From Metabacillus litoralis (GTDB lineage: Bacteria; Bacillota; Bacilli; Bacillales; Bacillaceae): a DNA stretch of 64,000 nucleotides. The position numbers were made by a program, and so were the translations under genes. The DNA is taken from positions 124,001 to 188,000 of the forward strand of contig NZ_VOQF01000001.1 in NCBI RefSeq assembly GCF_007994985.1. Direction: 5' to 3'. This document shows positions 16,518-25,381 of the stretch, piece after piece; position 1 is the first letter of the stretch, and each line of letters begins with the position of its first letter. Under the pieces are notes generated by a model that was given only the letters and a program-made list of their open reading frames with translations, was not told where the DNA came from and made no database searches.

Positions 16518-17423
16518 TTATTCCTCACTAAAATTCACGTCAAACAGATAATCAGTTGATTCGGCACCTTCAAAGCTTTCAAATATAATATTTCCATTAT
16601 CATCTTTTTTTTCTTCTGTTTTCTTCAAAGCGTATGTTAATATATAATAGCCTTCAAATGGTAATTTTTCATCATCGATTAAATGTATATCTCCATTTGA
16701 TATAAAAAAGGAATTTTCATTTCCCAATTCATGATAAGTTCTTTGCCCAGTACTTCGTATCACATAGGAAGAAAAGTTACCTTTTGCAAGAGTAATATCT
16801 TTAATATCAAGTATAGTAAGATTTTCAAAGAAATAATAAGCTGGAATTAATCGATCGTATTGCAGCCATGAATCAAGCTGACTGCGTCTAAGCTCATACC
16901 TATTATTTTCAGTGTCATATCGAATTTGATAAAGGTTATAATTGTTGCCATTTTGTTCGAGTAGCTGCCATCGTAAATCTGTTATTTGACCATTTTTACC
17001 ATAGTTTAATTCAAAATCCTCAAGCCTTAAATGGTTGTGCTCTATCTTTAATTTTTCCTTAATTTGATCATATTCATCTTGAAAGTTCACGGTATAAACT
17101 GAATCAAGCTCACGTTCGATAATTATTGGCCGGCTTTGCCATTCATTTATGGCAAATGGCAAAATCCAATGAACCAATATAAATGCAGTCACACCAAAAA
17201 CAGCCGCCATTTGTTTTACATCTACATTTAGCTTAGGTCGAAAAAACAACAAATACACTATTAACCCTAGAGGTAGTGTGAATTGATTGAAATTAAAAGC
17301 AAATGAACCTAATATAAAATATCCAACTATTTTTAACGGAAAATAAGCTTCTGTTTCTGTTTTTTTCCGCACTAAAAATAAGAAACTAACAATTAATACA
17401 CCTGTGTAAACGATTGAAATCAA
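16518..17423 (-). CDS. Membrane protein with large extracytoplasmic domain, unknown
   Basis: The 301-residue protein has about four hydrophobic helices in the first 110 residues. A soluble, beta-rich domain of about 190 residues follows (for example RWQLLEQNGNNYNLYQIRYD). The start is a TTG with GGGG 7 bases upstream. It lies upstream of the two small membrane proteins at 15957 and 16169 and may share their transcript. No family is recognised. Confidence 0.65.
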   Translation of the reverse strand: MISIVYTGVLIVSFLFLVRKKTETEAYFPLKIVGYFILGSFAFNFNQFTLPLGLIVYLLFFRPKLNVDVKQMAAVFGVTAFILVHWILPFAINEWQSRPIIIERELDSVYTVNFQDEYDQIKEKLKIEHNHLRLEDFELNYGKNGQITDLRWQLLEQNGNNYNLYQIRYDTENNRYELRRSQLDSWLQYDRLIPAYYFFENLTILDIKDITLAKGNFSSYVIRSTGQRTYHELGNENSFFISNGDIHLIDDEKLPFEGYYILTYALKKTEEKKDDNGNIIFESFEGAESTDYLFDVNFSEE

Positions 17424-17532
17424 TTTTCAGCCCCTATTCTGGAAGTAAAAACTCTCCTGTTTTGTTAGAAGTAACCTTTTATTCATAATGACATATTGAT
17501 GCTGACAAATCGTTAACACCATAGTCAAAATC

Positions 17533-17606
17533 CCCATAACCAGTCTGTACCGTTAGCAAAAAAAACGACTGTTCTTTAATTGAACAATCGCATCTCTTAT
17601 TTTATA
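17533..17606. repeat. Cassette-type repeat with terminator hairpin
   Basis: The core is AACCAGT, CTGTACC, GTTAGCAAAA. A near-perfect hairpin follows at 17566-17591 (CGACTGTTC pairing with GAACAATCG). On the minus strand the hairpin runs into eight U, a functional-looking terminator inside the repeat. Confidence 0.65.
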
Positions 17607-17676
17607 TACAATAATTCAGATGATTTTTGATATGTAGATATTTAATAGAGCTCCAGAATAAGAGCCTTTTACACAT

Positions 17677-18450
17677 TTATCGTTTAAATCCACCTTCTGA
17701 ATGAATAATTTGTCCTGTAATCCAATCTGCTTCATCACTCACTAAAAATTTAATTGTTTTTGCTACATCTTTCGGTACACCTATTCTTCCGAATGGAAAC
17801 ATCGGTTTTAAGTGCGTTTTTATTTCTTCAGTCATCCAGCCGGTATCTGTTGGACCTGGGTTTATTGCATTAACTGTAATACCTAACGGAGCTAGTTCTG
17901 CCGACAATGTAATAGTTAGAGCATCAATTGCTCCCTTGGTCGTTGCATATGCTAATTCTCCAGGCATTGGTCCTTGAAACTGACCTGAAGTAATATTAAC
18001 TATTCTTCCACCAGATATCTTATTAAATTTTTGAGCAAATTTACTACTCAAAAGTACTGTGGCACGAACATTTACCAAATAATGCTTATCTAATACCTCG
18101 GCAGTAAGATTAGAAAAATCATTATTGGTTGAGTAAGCTGCATTGTTTACCAAAATATCTGGAAAACCTAGGTGCTCAATTACAGTATTTATAAGTTCTT
18201 CTGGTGCATCATGTAAGGTTAAATCTAATTCCATACATGATACTTTCACACCTTTTTTTAGTAATTCCTCTTTCAGTTTCAATGGTTCATCTACAGAAAG
18301 GCTCCAAGGCATTTCCTTATCATATTCCGTCCAATAAGTCAAAAAGATATGATACCCTGCTTCAGCTAGCTCCTTACATATAGCTGCGCCAATCCCTTTA
18401 AGACGGCTAACACCCGTAACAATTGCAATTTTATTTTTTAATAGATTCAT
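17677..18450 (-). CDS. Short-chain dehydrogenase/reductase
   Basis: The 257-residue classical SDR has the cofactor loop IAIVTGVSRLKGIG, NNAA (about residue 94), catalytic Ser in NITSGQ, YATTK (catalytic Tyr and Lys), and a C-terminal GQIIHSEGG. The ATG at 18450 is chosen for GGAGGG upstream; the frame continues spuriously to 18570. The substrate is unknown. It is close to oxidoreductases of antibiotic or fatty-acid type, but that cannot be resolved. Monocistronic. Confidence 0.9.
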   Translation of the reverse strand: MNLLKNKIAIVTGVSRLKGIGAAICKELAEAGYHIFLTYWTEYDKEMPWSLSVDEPLKLKEELLKKGVKVSCMELDLTLHDAPEELINTVIEHLGFPDILVNNAAYSTNNDFSNLTAEVLDKHYLVNVRATVLLSSKFAQKFNKISGGRIVNITSGQFQGPMPGELAYATTKGAIDALTITLSAELAPLGITVNAINPGPTDTGWMTEEIKTHLKPMFPFGRIGVPKDVAKTIKFLVSDEADWITGQIIHSEGGFKR

Positions 18451-18570
18451 AATTATCCCTCCAAATGAAGGACGCACCATACAAAACAAAAGGAGATACG
18501 ATTTTCCTACAATAGAACAGATACTCAAGATCCATCCTGTAAAAATGGCTGTTGAAGCCGTATAATGCAA

Positions 18571-18966
18571 TCCTTAAATGATTATTGATAGTTAAATAAC
18601 CCTCATAAAGAGAGTTAATATTAATCTATCCAACTACTAATCATTACAAGTTAATCCACATTAGAATTTAGCTCCTTCGATTATCTCCAGCATATTAATT
18701 TTAACAAAAAAGGGTATTAATTACAAAAACAAATTCCTTGCATAGTTTAATACAATAAACAGCAACTAAGTATAGAATACCTTTTCATTTATTTCCAGTA
18801 TTACAGTACCTTCTCACTCTATTATTCCTTCATCTCAGTTTTTCACGCTACACCTTAACTCATCTTCCGTTAATTATATTCCATTTGAAATTGTCTCATT
18901 TTATCAATGTACTAAAAAAGTCGATTTCAAATATTGCTTAGAATCAACTTTCATTTCTTATATATT
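18571..18966. other. Gene-free stretch
   Basis: No credible reading frame or hairpin was found. A weak core-like element (TTAAC, TCATCTTCC, GTTAA) lies at about 18855-18875, consistent with a degraded array repeat. Confidence 0.4.
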
Positions 18967-19128
18967 TTAATCTGTTCCAGTAATATTAATTTGATTATGT
19001 TTTAGAACTTCTCCTAACTGATCTGCTTGTTTATTTTCATCAGGTTGAGTCATTCCTGACTTCTTTTCAAAATAAACCGCAATACTACCAATAACAACAA
19101 CAGGTATTAACAAAAATAACCAAATCAT
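18967..19128 (-). CDS. Single-pass small membrane protein
   Basis: The 53-residue protein from the ATG at 19128 (AAAGGAGG 7 bases upstream) has one N-terminal helix (MIWLFLLIPVVVIGSIAVYF). A short polar tail with GMTQPDENKQADQLGEVLKH follows. It resembles a conserved Bacillus small protein, but no name can be given. Confidence 0.65.
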   Translation of the reverse strand: MIWLFLLIPVVVIGSIAVYFEKKSGMTQPDENKQADQLGEVLKHNQINITGTD

Positions 19129-19297
19129 AATAATACCTCCTTTAGTGGTATTGATCATTATTCCATTATTATACCATATATGTGGGATTATTTTACAAAA
19201 ATATTAAAAACACACAGAGAAAAGATAAATCAATATTTTTTAAAAGAAAACACTTCTTAGTTCGAGTTTTTAACCTATTGGGGTTTCTACACATAAA

Positions 19298-19891
19298 TTA
19301 ATATTCTAAATTAAAGGACAAATCTCTAGTCCAATAATCAACGATTACATTTGCGTGTTTGAGATCTATTGTTTCTTTTAAATATGTAATAAATGTATCA
19401 AAATCGGTTTGTGTTAAATCACTATGATTTTCATTAAACTTTACAACAACCAGAGGTTTTCCTATTGCTACGTCATAACTAACATATATATATCTTGTAT
19501 CTCCAAAATGTTCTTTTATAAATTTTTCAATTTGCGGTGTTATTTCACGTTCTAAATGTTCCTCTTCTTGATCGATATTAATCGAATCTTCCATTCGCTT
19601 CATTTTTTTATCATAAAATACTAAAAAGGTATCTTTTGTATTAGTGTTTTCAACTGTTACTCCATGTTCAAAATAGCCATAATGCTTAAAGTCAGTGGAC
19701 GACAAAATATCTTGTATTTCATAACTTATATCTTGATAGTTTTCAGCTAAATAATGTTGTGTTTGTTTTATTGCTTCGTCTTGATCTTTCTTGTTAAGGA
19801 TACCGATTATTTTAAAAGCTAAAACTATTAATAAAAAGAATATAATAATCGCACCAAATATGTATATTAACCTTTTAAACCCATTCTTCAT
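19298..19891 (-). CDS. Membrane-anchored hypothetical protein
   Basis: The 197-residue protein has a basic N-terminus, one transmembrane helix (about 9-32) and an extracytoplasmic domain rich in alternating strands and helices. The ATG at 19891 follows GGAAGG; the frame extends to 19909 without a site. It may be paired with the membrane protein at 19946-20554, 54 bases upstream, although a repeat lies between them. Confidence 0.65.
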   Translation of the reverse strand: MKNGFKRLIYIFGAIIIFFLLIVLAFKIIGILNKKDQDEAIKQTQHYLAENYQDISYEIQDILSSTDFKHYGYFEHGVTVENTNTKDTFLVFYDKKMKRMEDSINIDQEEEHLEREITPQIEKFIKEHFGDTRYIYVSYDVAIGKPLVVVKFNENHSDLTQTDFDTFITYLKETIDLKHANVIVDYWTRDLSFNLEY

Positions 19892-19908
19892 ATGGACTTT
19901 CCTTCCCA

Positions 19909-19945
19909 TGTTTACAAACCTGTTTTGCTTTAAGTGATTATGAAG
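19909..19945. repeat. Cassette-type core repeat
   Basis: TGTTTACAAAC, CTGTTTT, GCTTTAAGTG, then a hairpin AAGTGA/TCACTT. It lies in the 54-base gap between two genes. Confidence 0.5.
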
Positions 19946-20554
19946 TCACTTCGTTTCAACATTTAAAATGTTTCCAGTTCGTTCCAAATACGTGAAGCTG
20001 TATGTTTTACCTTCTTCTATGTTAAATACCTTTTGATCCAGCAGATAGAGTTCTTGTTCCTCCGTCTTGATTAACGCTATTTTTGTTGAGCTTCCGGTAT
20101 ATACCTCCACAACTTTAAGATCATCTCTTTTCATCACACCGTTTGAGTAATCCTTCATATCTCCCACACTATTAATTGTTAAAGAACTTAATTCTTGAAA
20201 AATGAAAACACTTGTGACGAGAGAAATTATTCCTGTGCCTGCCCATAAAAATACCTTATTTCTACTTATTTTTTGAGGATTTTTTATTGTGATTACTGAG
20301 CTAAAATAAATTATAAAGAGAAGTAGGGTTATTCCTCCCAAAAACAAAAAAGCAGTTCCTATCCAATCATAAATAAATGCATGATAAAGATCTGTAGCAT
20401 AAAATATTCTAAGAAAAGTAAAAGCTACACCTAACAAAACAAAAGTACACATTACAATAAGGAAACCATATATAATTCTTATCCTCTTGCGATTTGCAAC
20501 ATCACGTTTGATCCGGGCTTGCAAATAGTGTGCTTTTTCTCGCGAACTGATCAC
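19946..20554 (-). CDS. Three-helix membrane protein with soluble C-terminal domain
   Basis: The 202-residue protein has helices at about 25-49, 62-85 and 99-119, then a soluble beta-rich tail (VVEVYTGSSTKIALIKTEEQ). The start is a GTG with GGAGGAG 5-7 bases upstream. Function unknown. Confidence 0.65.
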   Translation of the reverse strand: MISSREKAHYLQARIKRDVANRKRIRIIYGFLIVMCTFVLLGVAFTFLRIFYATDLYHAFIYDWIGTAFLFLGGITLLLFIIYFSSVITIKNPQKISRNKVFLWAGTGIISLVTSVFIFQELSSLTINSVGDMKDYSNGVMKRDDLKVVEVYTGSSTKIALIKTEEQELYLLDQKVFNIEEGKTYSFTYLERTGNILNVETK

Positions 20555-20653
20555 TTAATCTCCTCCCTTTGCAAAATTCTTAGTATTCGGATGGTATTAT
20601 ATAAAGATAAAACTAATAGTCTTACCTCATTATTTCCTAAGCATTACCTAAAA

Positions 20654-20690
20654 GTTCTTATTGACCCGCACCGGTTACTTCAATATGAAA
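20654..20690. repeat. Cassette-type core repeat overlapping a stop codon
   Basis: ATTGAC, CCGCACC, GGTTACTTCAATATG. Its right arm contains the TAA (20675-20677) that ended the DUF3953 reading frame before that gene was frameshifted. Confidence 0.5.
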
Positions 20691-20907
20691 CTGTTTATTG
20701 ATACAAATAAAACAAATATAAATACAACTATACTAACCAGCCGTAAACTTTTTGGCCTTTTTGAAATTCTCTTAATCCCATTATCAACATCGTTACACCT
20801 AACAATAAAATCATATATGGTTGAAATCTAAAATCCTCAGTAATCAATGCATACCCTGCAAGTGAAATAACCGCTATTGAAAAAATAACTTGCAAAAACT
20901 TTAACAA
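20675..20907 (-). pseudogene. DUF3953 membrane protein gene, C-terminus frameshifted
   Basis: From a TTG at 20907 (GGGG 8 bases upstream) the frame reads MLKFLQVIFSIAVISLAGYA, then MLIMGLREFQKGQKVYGWLV and a TAG at 20728. The next frame continues SIVVFIFVLFVSINSFILK to a TAA at 20675, exactly the expected last helix of DUF3953. Loss of one copy of a GTTA tandem repeat explains the shift. A protein truncated by about 20 residues may still be made. Confidence 0.75.
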
Positions 20908-20949
20908 TTAAACATCCCCTATTAACCAAGTCACAATATTCCTAACTGA

Positions 20950-20982
20950 TTCGTAAACAAACCTGCTTTTTTACTAGCGAAT
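20950..20982. repeat. Cassette-type core repeat
   Basis: TTCGTAAACAAAC, CTGCTTT, TTTACTAGCGAA: good arm symmetry between the genes at 20907 and 21024. Confidence 0.55.
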
Positions 20983-21023
20983 CCTTTGTTATAATTTGCT
21001 TTCATTTATTGAATATGTGCTAT

Positions 21024-21278
21024 TTAAAATATCGTTAAAAACGAGAACAGAAATATAAATAAAATATACTTATAAGCAGCAGCTGGTGATTTCTTCTTAT
21101 TTGAGCTTCTCCTAATATCTGATGTTAAAAAAGCAAGAAATACAATAATTAAACTATATGTAATTATTTCTGTTATTGATGTTGTACCAGTAAATAGTGT
21201 TAATAATAAAATGCTGCTAACAATGACGATTAACGAGCTTGTCACATACTCTGGTTTAAATCTTGAAACGTTTTTCAA
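21024..21278 (-). CDS. Small three-helix membrane protein
   Basis: The 84-residue protein has helices at about 13-30, 35-50 and 68-83. It starts at a TTG with GGAGG upstream, only 5 bases after the preceding gene, so it is co-transcribed with 21284-21982. No family is recognised. Confidence 0.55.
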   Translation of the reverse strand: MKNVSRFKPEYVTSSLIVIVSSILLLTLFTGTTSITEIITYSLIIVFLAFLTSDIRRSSNKKKSPAAAYKYILFIFLFSFLTIF

Positions 21279-21283
21279 GTGAA

Positions 21284-21982
21284 TTAGCCTCCAAAAAAAG
21301 TGTTTGAAATACTGTCAATATCTCTAATAGTAGGGATTTTCCCGTTTGTATCTCTTACGATCATATAAGAACCTGTTTCTTGTTTTTGAGAGTTTTCATC
21401 ATGCCTAACAATCAACTCGATGCCTTCCCCATTATCTTTTAGCAATTGTTGATAATAATTAAATATACCTTTCTCTATTTCTATTGCTTTTTCTTCCCTA
21501 AAAGGATCTTTCAAATCAACATAAATGGTTATCCATAAATCATTTTTTACTTCTTCAATAGGTTTAGCAAGCTGACTTATTTTTCTGCTTGCTTCTTCAC
21601 GATAACCAATATTAAGGGTAATTTCCTCTACACCTTCAATAAACTTTTCTGCATACCCCCATTTATCCAAACCCTTTTTATTCCACAGTTCTTCCATATA
21701 AAAATCCACAATGTCATTTGGTCGGTTCCACGCATCAAAAATGATCCCACTTTCAGTTGTTAAGGTTGCCCCATAACCAACAGTGTGTGTATAAAAGCCT
21801 TCGCTATTTTCGATAACAATATCGTATTTCTTTTGCATTTTTCCTTTCAATATTTGTGCTGTATCTCTTTTCTTTTCGGGATCACCATTTATACTTTTAT
21901 CAAAATAGTTAAAACCAAAAATCCCCAATATTGAAATGCCTATTACTATGATAAAAATAACAATTCTCCGTTTTTTATTCAT
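21284..21982 (-). CDS. Membrane-anchored hypothetical protein
   Basis: The 232-residue protein has a short basic start (MNKKRR), one helix (about 7-26) and a large extracytoplasmic domain. It forms an operon with the small membrane protein just downstream. No domain is recognised. Confidence 0.65.
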   Translation of the reverse strand: MNKKRRIVIFIIVIGISILGIFGFNYFDKSINGDPEKKRDTAQILKGKMQKKYDIVIENSEGFYTHTVGYGATLTTESGIIFDAWNRPNDIVDFYMEELWNKKGLDKWGYAEKFIEGVEEITLNIGYREEASRKISQLAKPIEEVKNDLWITIYVDLKDPFREEKAIEIEKGIFNYYQQLLKDNGEGIELIVRHDENSQKQETGSYMIVRDTNGKIPTIRDIDSISNTFFGG

Positions 21983-22062
21983 ACTATTATCCTCAATTTA
22001 AAACTTTCTTTATAAATTTATTGTATAGCTTCTATTCTTTTCTGTCCGACACTTTCAGGTTT

Positions 22063-22224
22063 CTAATCCTTTTTATAGAAGCCATAAAAGAAACCAAGCA
22101 AAACAACTAAAAACCCTGGATATATTAAAAGTCCACCCCTTGTTGTGGTTGTAGTATCTAGTGTAATAATTGCACCTAATAACATAATACTTATTCCCAA
22201 TAGCATTATTCTTGTTGAATTCAT
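22063..22224 (-). CDS. Small two-helix membrane protein
   Basis: The 53-residue frame begins MNSTRIMLLGISIMLLGAII and ends GFFYGFYKKD. AGGGGGGAG lies 4 bases before the ATG. The threonine-rich loop (LDTTTTTRGG) and two helices support a real protein. A longer overlapping minus-strand frame (22073-22267) is its shadow. Confidence 0.7.
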   Translation of the reverse strand: MNSTRIMLLGISIMLLGAIITLDTTTTTRGGLLIYPGFLVVLLGFFYGFYKKD

Positions 22225-22251
22225 AAAACTCCCCCCTATAAAACTTATAAG

Positions 22252-22692
22252 TTAGTTTTGGTAGCAAGTCTCATATTCGTCTTTCATTAACAAACTTTTA
22301 CAAGCCAAACCATTTCTATGATAAATCTCTTTACCAATTTCTAGTTCTATACTTCTATTTGAATTTGGAACATCAGGTTCATCATTTAAAATGTACAATG
22401 TATCCTCGTTCAGCCACTCCATAGCAAAATTACTTTTTGCATCACTATAATAAACAACTTGACCTTTATGTTTCTCATTATTGGTTGTAATTTCCACCAT
22501 TAAATTAACACCACCTGCTGCACCACCATGTGGTTCATAAAAAGCATTAGCTGTATATTCTTCAGTAGGTGATATTACTAGACCTGGTCCCTTTTGAATA
22601 GATTCTCTATTAATTTCACTAAATGTAAAAAAGTATGTTTCATATATATAAATTGAGCGATTTTCTTCAATATTGAAACTCCATTTAATCCA
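22252..22692 (-). pseudogene. DUF5412-like gene lacking its 5' end
   Basis: The open frame covers 146 codons and reads YTANAFYEPHGGAAGGVN, QVVYYSDAKSNFAMEW and SIELEIGKEIYH, resembling DUF5412 proteins. The only ATG (22500) is deep inside the domain and has no ribosome site. A stop at 22693 blocks the frame upstream, and no signal or anchor helix remains. The N-terminal part has probably been lost; it is less likely that a short product is made from 22500. Confidence 0.55.
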
Positions 22693-22753
22693 TTAGATGT
22701 ACATTTTCTGTACTTGTTTCACAATAATACCGAATACTTCTTATTCTATTCTT

Positions 22754-22781
22754 CTTTAGCTAAACTGCACCGTTAGTTCAA
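22754..22781. repeat. Cassette-type core repeat
   Basis: TTTAGCTAAA, CTGCACC, GTTAGTTCAA: an unbroken consensus spacer and right arm. Confidence 0.6.
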
Positions 22782-22833
22782 CAACTTCCATTGAATCAGA
22801 TGTATAATCTAAACATATTCTTAAATGCAAAAT

Positions 22834-23022
22834 TCATTTGGAATTATTGATCCTTTCTTCTTTCTTTTCATAGCGGCTTGAAAAGAAAAGAGTAAGGAAA
22901 ATTCCTAATAAAACGAAGCTTATACAAATATAAAAGGGAAAATCCAACCGTATATAAGCTGCCGTTGACACTCCTAAAATTGTAATCCATTCAAATACTA
23001 AAAATGGCTTTATGTATTTCAT
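22834..23022 (-). CDS. Small two-helix membrane protein
   Basis: The 62-residue protein from the ATG at 23022 (AAGGAGGGG upstream) has two helices (about 6-24 and 29-47) and a charged tail SSRYEKKEERINNSK. Unknown family. Confidence 0.6.
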   Translation of the reverse strand: MKYIKPFLVFEWITILGVSTAAYIRLDFPFYICISFVLLGIFLTLFFSSRYEKKEERINNSK

Positions 23023-23138
23023 TAATTGCCCCTCCTTAAATCCCAAATATTGTTAACTTATTTTAACATATTTAGAATTAAAGAGACCTATAAAAAATAG
23101 TTTAAATAGAGCCAACTATAGAAAGCTAGTAACTAGTA

Positions 23139-23180
23139 AAAGAGCCAAACCCTTGATAGCTATAGGATTTGACTCTTTGT
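23139..23180. terminator. Terminator hairpin
   Basis: AGAGCCAAACCC pairs imperfectly with GGATTTGACTCT. It resembles the hairpins at 12081 and 32044 in sequence (CCAAA/TTTGG core). Confidence 0.5.
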
Positions 23181-23311
23181 TAACGTTATAGATGATTTTT
23201 TACATCTTTGTTTATCAACAGTTTTCTAGTTTTTTAGATGACTGTTGGTTGTATAAGTAGGGTTATACTAGCTCTTCAATTTTAAAGCCTCACTAACTGA
23301 ATAAAAATGAT

Positions 23312-23680
23312 TTACATTTTTGATATACCGTTAATGAAAATGCTAAATAACAAACTTATTGTTGTTAAGCCAGCAACTGGGAGGGCAAAACCTTTGTTGT
23401 TTTTAAATTCATATACAACTGTGACATATCCTGCTGCGCATAACATTAACCATATTGGCATAAAAATGGCATTTGCAATATTTGTTGGTAATAAAGTGTA
23501 ACCGTTAGATAAGAAAAATGCCCAGTGCAAAACCAACAAAGCTAATATTGTATAAGAAATTCTTCGCGGAGATTTCCCTTTCCCTTTTTTTAAAAAAGAT
23601 ATAATTGGAATAATAATTGAAGTTATTGCAATAATGCCTATCACCAGTAAAAAAATTATTGAGAATCCAATGATGACCAC
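23312..23680 (-). CDS. Four-helix membrane protein
   Basis: The 122-residue protein has helices at about 3-29, 42-58, 66-90 and 98-118. The KKGKGKSPRR loop sits between helices 1 and 2. The GTG start is directly behind AAAGGA, which is unusually close, so the exact start is uncertain. No family is recognised. Confidence 0.55.
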   Translation of the reverse strand: MVIIGFSIIFLLVIGIIAITSIIIPIISFLKKGKGKSPRRISYTILALLVLHWAFFLSNGYTLLPTNIANAIFMPIWLMLCAAGYVTVVYEFKNNKGFALPVAGLTTISLLFSIFINGISKM

Positions 23681-23872
23681 TTCCTTTAAAATATATTCTA
23701 TAATTCAACATTTTCACATAAAAACACACACGATAAGTTGGTTTTATCTTAGAACATAATTTATCGTTTGTCAATAAATAGTTATTAATAATCAATATGG
23801 AATTTTTCTTATGGAAGCTTCTCCTAAAAAAACACCTCTAATTTGAAGATATGATTCTTAAATATAATTCTA

Positions 23873-23950
23873 TTCAATTAACCTGTCCTGCTCCGGTAGT
23901 GAAAAAGCGAATGTTCTTATAGAACACTCGCTCACATTTAGTTGAAGAAC
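23873..23950. repeat. Cassette-type repeat with hairpin
   Basis: Left arm TTCAATTAAC, a spacer expanded by a 5-base duplication (CTGTC then CTGCTCC), then GGTAGTGAAA. The hairpin GCGAATGTTCT/AGAACACTCGC (23907-23931) follows, then ACATTTAGTTGAAG. This is the clearest full-length element. Confidence 0.7.
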
Positions 23951-23968
23951 ATGCCCCTGGATATTTAA

Positions 23969-24525
23969 TTATAAATTAAATTGTTCTTTTATCATTTTCA
24001 CCACTTCTTGTGGACTCAAATTTGTATTGTCAATTCTTAAATAATGTTCTTTTTTGATCTCACCCTCAAATGAATTCAATCTGTGCTTTTCCTGTGTCTC
24101 CCTTAGTTCTTTTTCTGACCATTCAACATTTCTTTTTGTTGGCTTGTGTTCAAGTCTATGTGGACTTTTATTTCGCTCAAGTCTTTCTTCCAACACTGCT
24201 TCAAGTTCTACCAAATAAACAGTCCCTCCTCTTGACTCAAATACTCATAAACTTCATTAACATAATCCCAATCTTCTTGCATATCGAACGCCCACAGATA
24301 GGTAAATATCAAGCCTTCTAAGTCACTCTTTGCAACAGCCTCGAATATTTCTTTTCGAAATTGATTAACTAACCTCCACATTTCCGGATTAAAACCGAAT
24401 AAAGGTGAAAGTAAATCAATGGTCATATGATTATGAAAAAGTTTCAAATCTGTTAATTTAGCTAATTCCTGTCCTACAGTCATTTTCCCAACTGCTTGGG
24501 GTCCAAATATCATAACAAATTTCAT
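23969..24525 (-). pseudogene. P-loop kinase-like ATPase gene, frameshifted
   Basis: The first frame (MKFVMIFGPQAVGKMTVGQE, with Walker A GPQAVGKM) runs to about 24220 and then shifts. The second frame continues YLVELEAVLEERLERNKSPH to the end at 23969. A one-base loss in a purine-rich GAGGAGGG tract explains the break, and the two halves make a small kinase of about 185 residues. Ancestral function was probably small-molecule phosphorylation. It is inactive unless the shift is a sequencing error or programmed. Confidence 0.75.
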
Positions 24526-24584
24526 ATATTTCCTCCGTTACGTGATTTTTCCTAATAATTCTATCTATATTGATTATTTTCCTT

Positions 24585-24653
24585 CTTCCACTATTCTGCA
24601 CCTTTAGTGAAAAGTAACTGTTTCTTGAAGAAACACACGTTACATTTAATGAA
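24585..24653. repeat. Cassette-type repeat abutting a truncated gene
   Basis: TTCCACTATT, CTGCACC, TTTAGTGAAA, hairpin AACTGTTTCTTGAAGAAACA, then GTTACATTTAATGAA. The repeat begins directly after the premature stop of the Nudix fragment. Confidence 0.6.
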
Positions 24654-24743
24654 TCACCACTTCCCCTTATAAATAGCACTAATTACCGTAACCTTTAACT
24701 CTATTTCATTTAAAGAATCTAAATCATAAAATTCAAGTTTCAT
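24654..24743 (-). pseudogene. Nudix hydrolase N-terminal fragment
   Basis: The 29-residue frame MKLEFYDLDSLNEIELKVTV... ends SAIYKGKW and has a good GAGGT site. It equals the first strand pair of Nudix proteins (normally continuing into RHKER...WEIPGGH). The catalytic Nudix box is absent because the gene stops at the array repeat. Confidence 0.6.
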
Positions 24744-24834
24744 ATTTAGACCTCAAATTTTTGGGATGTACCTTAAAAAATTCTTTACACTGTGCAAATA
24801 CCCCTTATTCTTTATCAATTGTCATACTTTTTTA

Positions 24835-24897
24835 AAGTAAATGCTTACTTAGTTGAATAAGAAAAATGCCTCCCCCTTTAAAGCGGGCATTCCGAAC
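24835..24897. repeat. Cassette-type repeat with hairpin
   Basis: TTAGTTGAATAAG matches the consensus right arm. A GC-rich hairpin AATGCC...GGGCATT follows, which is a terminator on the minus strand. Confidence 0.5.
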
Positions 24898-24951
24898 GTC
24901 ATCAAATATACAGATACTTCATCACTATTAGTAATTTCAAAGTGAAACTTA

Positions 24952-25179
24952 TTATCCTTCATCTTCTCCAATATCGACTTCTTCAATGTGATAATCATAT
25001 ATCTCAGCATCAGGATGACCAAACACATGCCCTCTCTTATTTATCCTGATAATCCGAATTACTATGGTTATCAAGATCCCACCAAGTGAAATGTACAAAC
25101 ATAAATAATTATTTAGTAAGTAAGAAACCAAAAAAAGTATACTAGAGGGAAGTGCTATTATTAACTGTAACTTTTTCAT
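24952..25179 (-). CDS. Small two-helix membrane protein
   Basis: The 75-residue protein from the ATG at 25179 (AGGGG upstream) has two helices (about 6-24 and 28-44) and a histidine/acid-rich tail (HPDAEIYDYHIEEVDIGEDE). Unknown family. Confidence 0.6.
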   Translation of the reverse strand: MKKLQLIIALPSSILFLVSYLLNNYLCLYISLGGILITIVIRIIRINKRGHVFGHPDAEIYDYHIEEVDIGEDEG

Positions 25180-25301
25180 ATACAACCCCTATAAGCATAT
25201 TGAAATTTTTGTTTAAGTTAAAAACTAATATTTTTGTAATTTTATTTTGAAATTGATCTAAAGGTTTATTATTAAGCACTGATTCTCGGTCATTTAAAAG
25301 C

Positions 25302-25371
25302 AATTAAACAAACCTGCTCCGATAATAAAAAAACGACTGTTCTGATTGAACACTCGTATCCGTTTGCACAA
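25302..25371. repeat. Cassette-type repeat with hairpin
   Basis: AATTAAACAAAC, CTGCTCC, GATAATAAAA, hairpin CGACTGTTC/GAACACTCG, then TATCCGTTTGCACAA. Confidence 0.65.
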
Positions 25372-25381
25372 AAAAATTTGA

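Noticed and set aside
22073-22267. 64-codon minus-strand frame
   Set aside because: It overlaps, in another frame, the better-supported 53-residue membrane protein at 22063-22224 that has a strong ribosome site; composition is poor.
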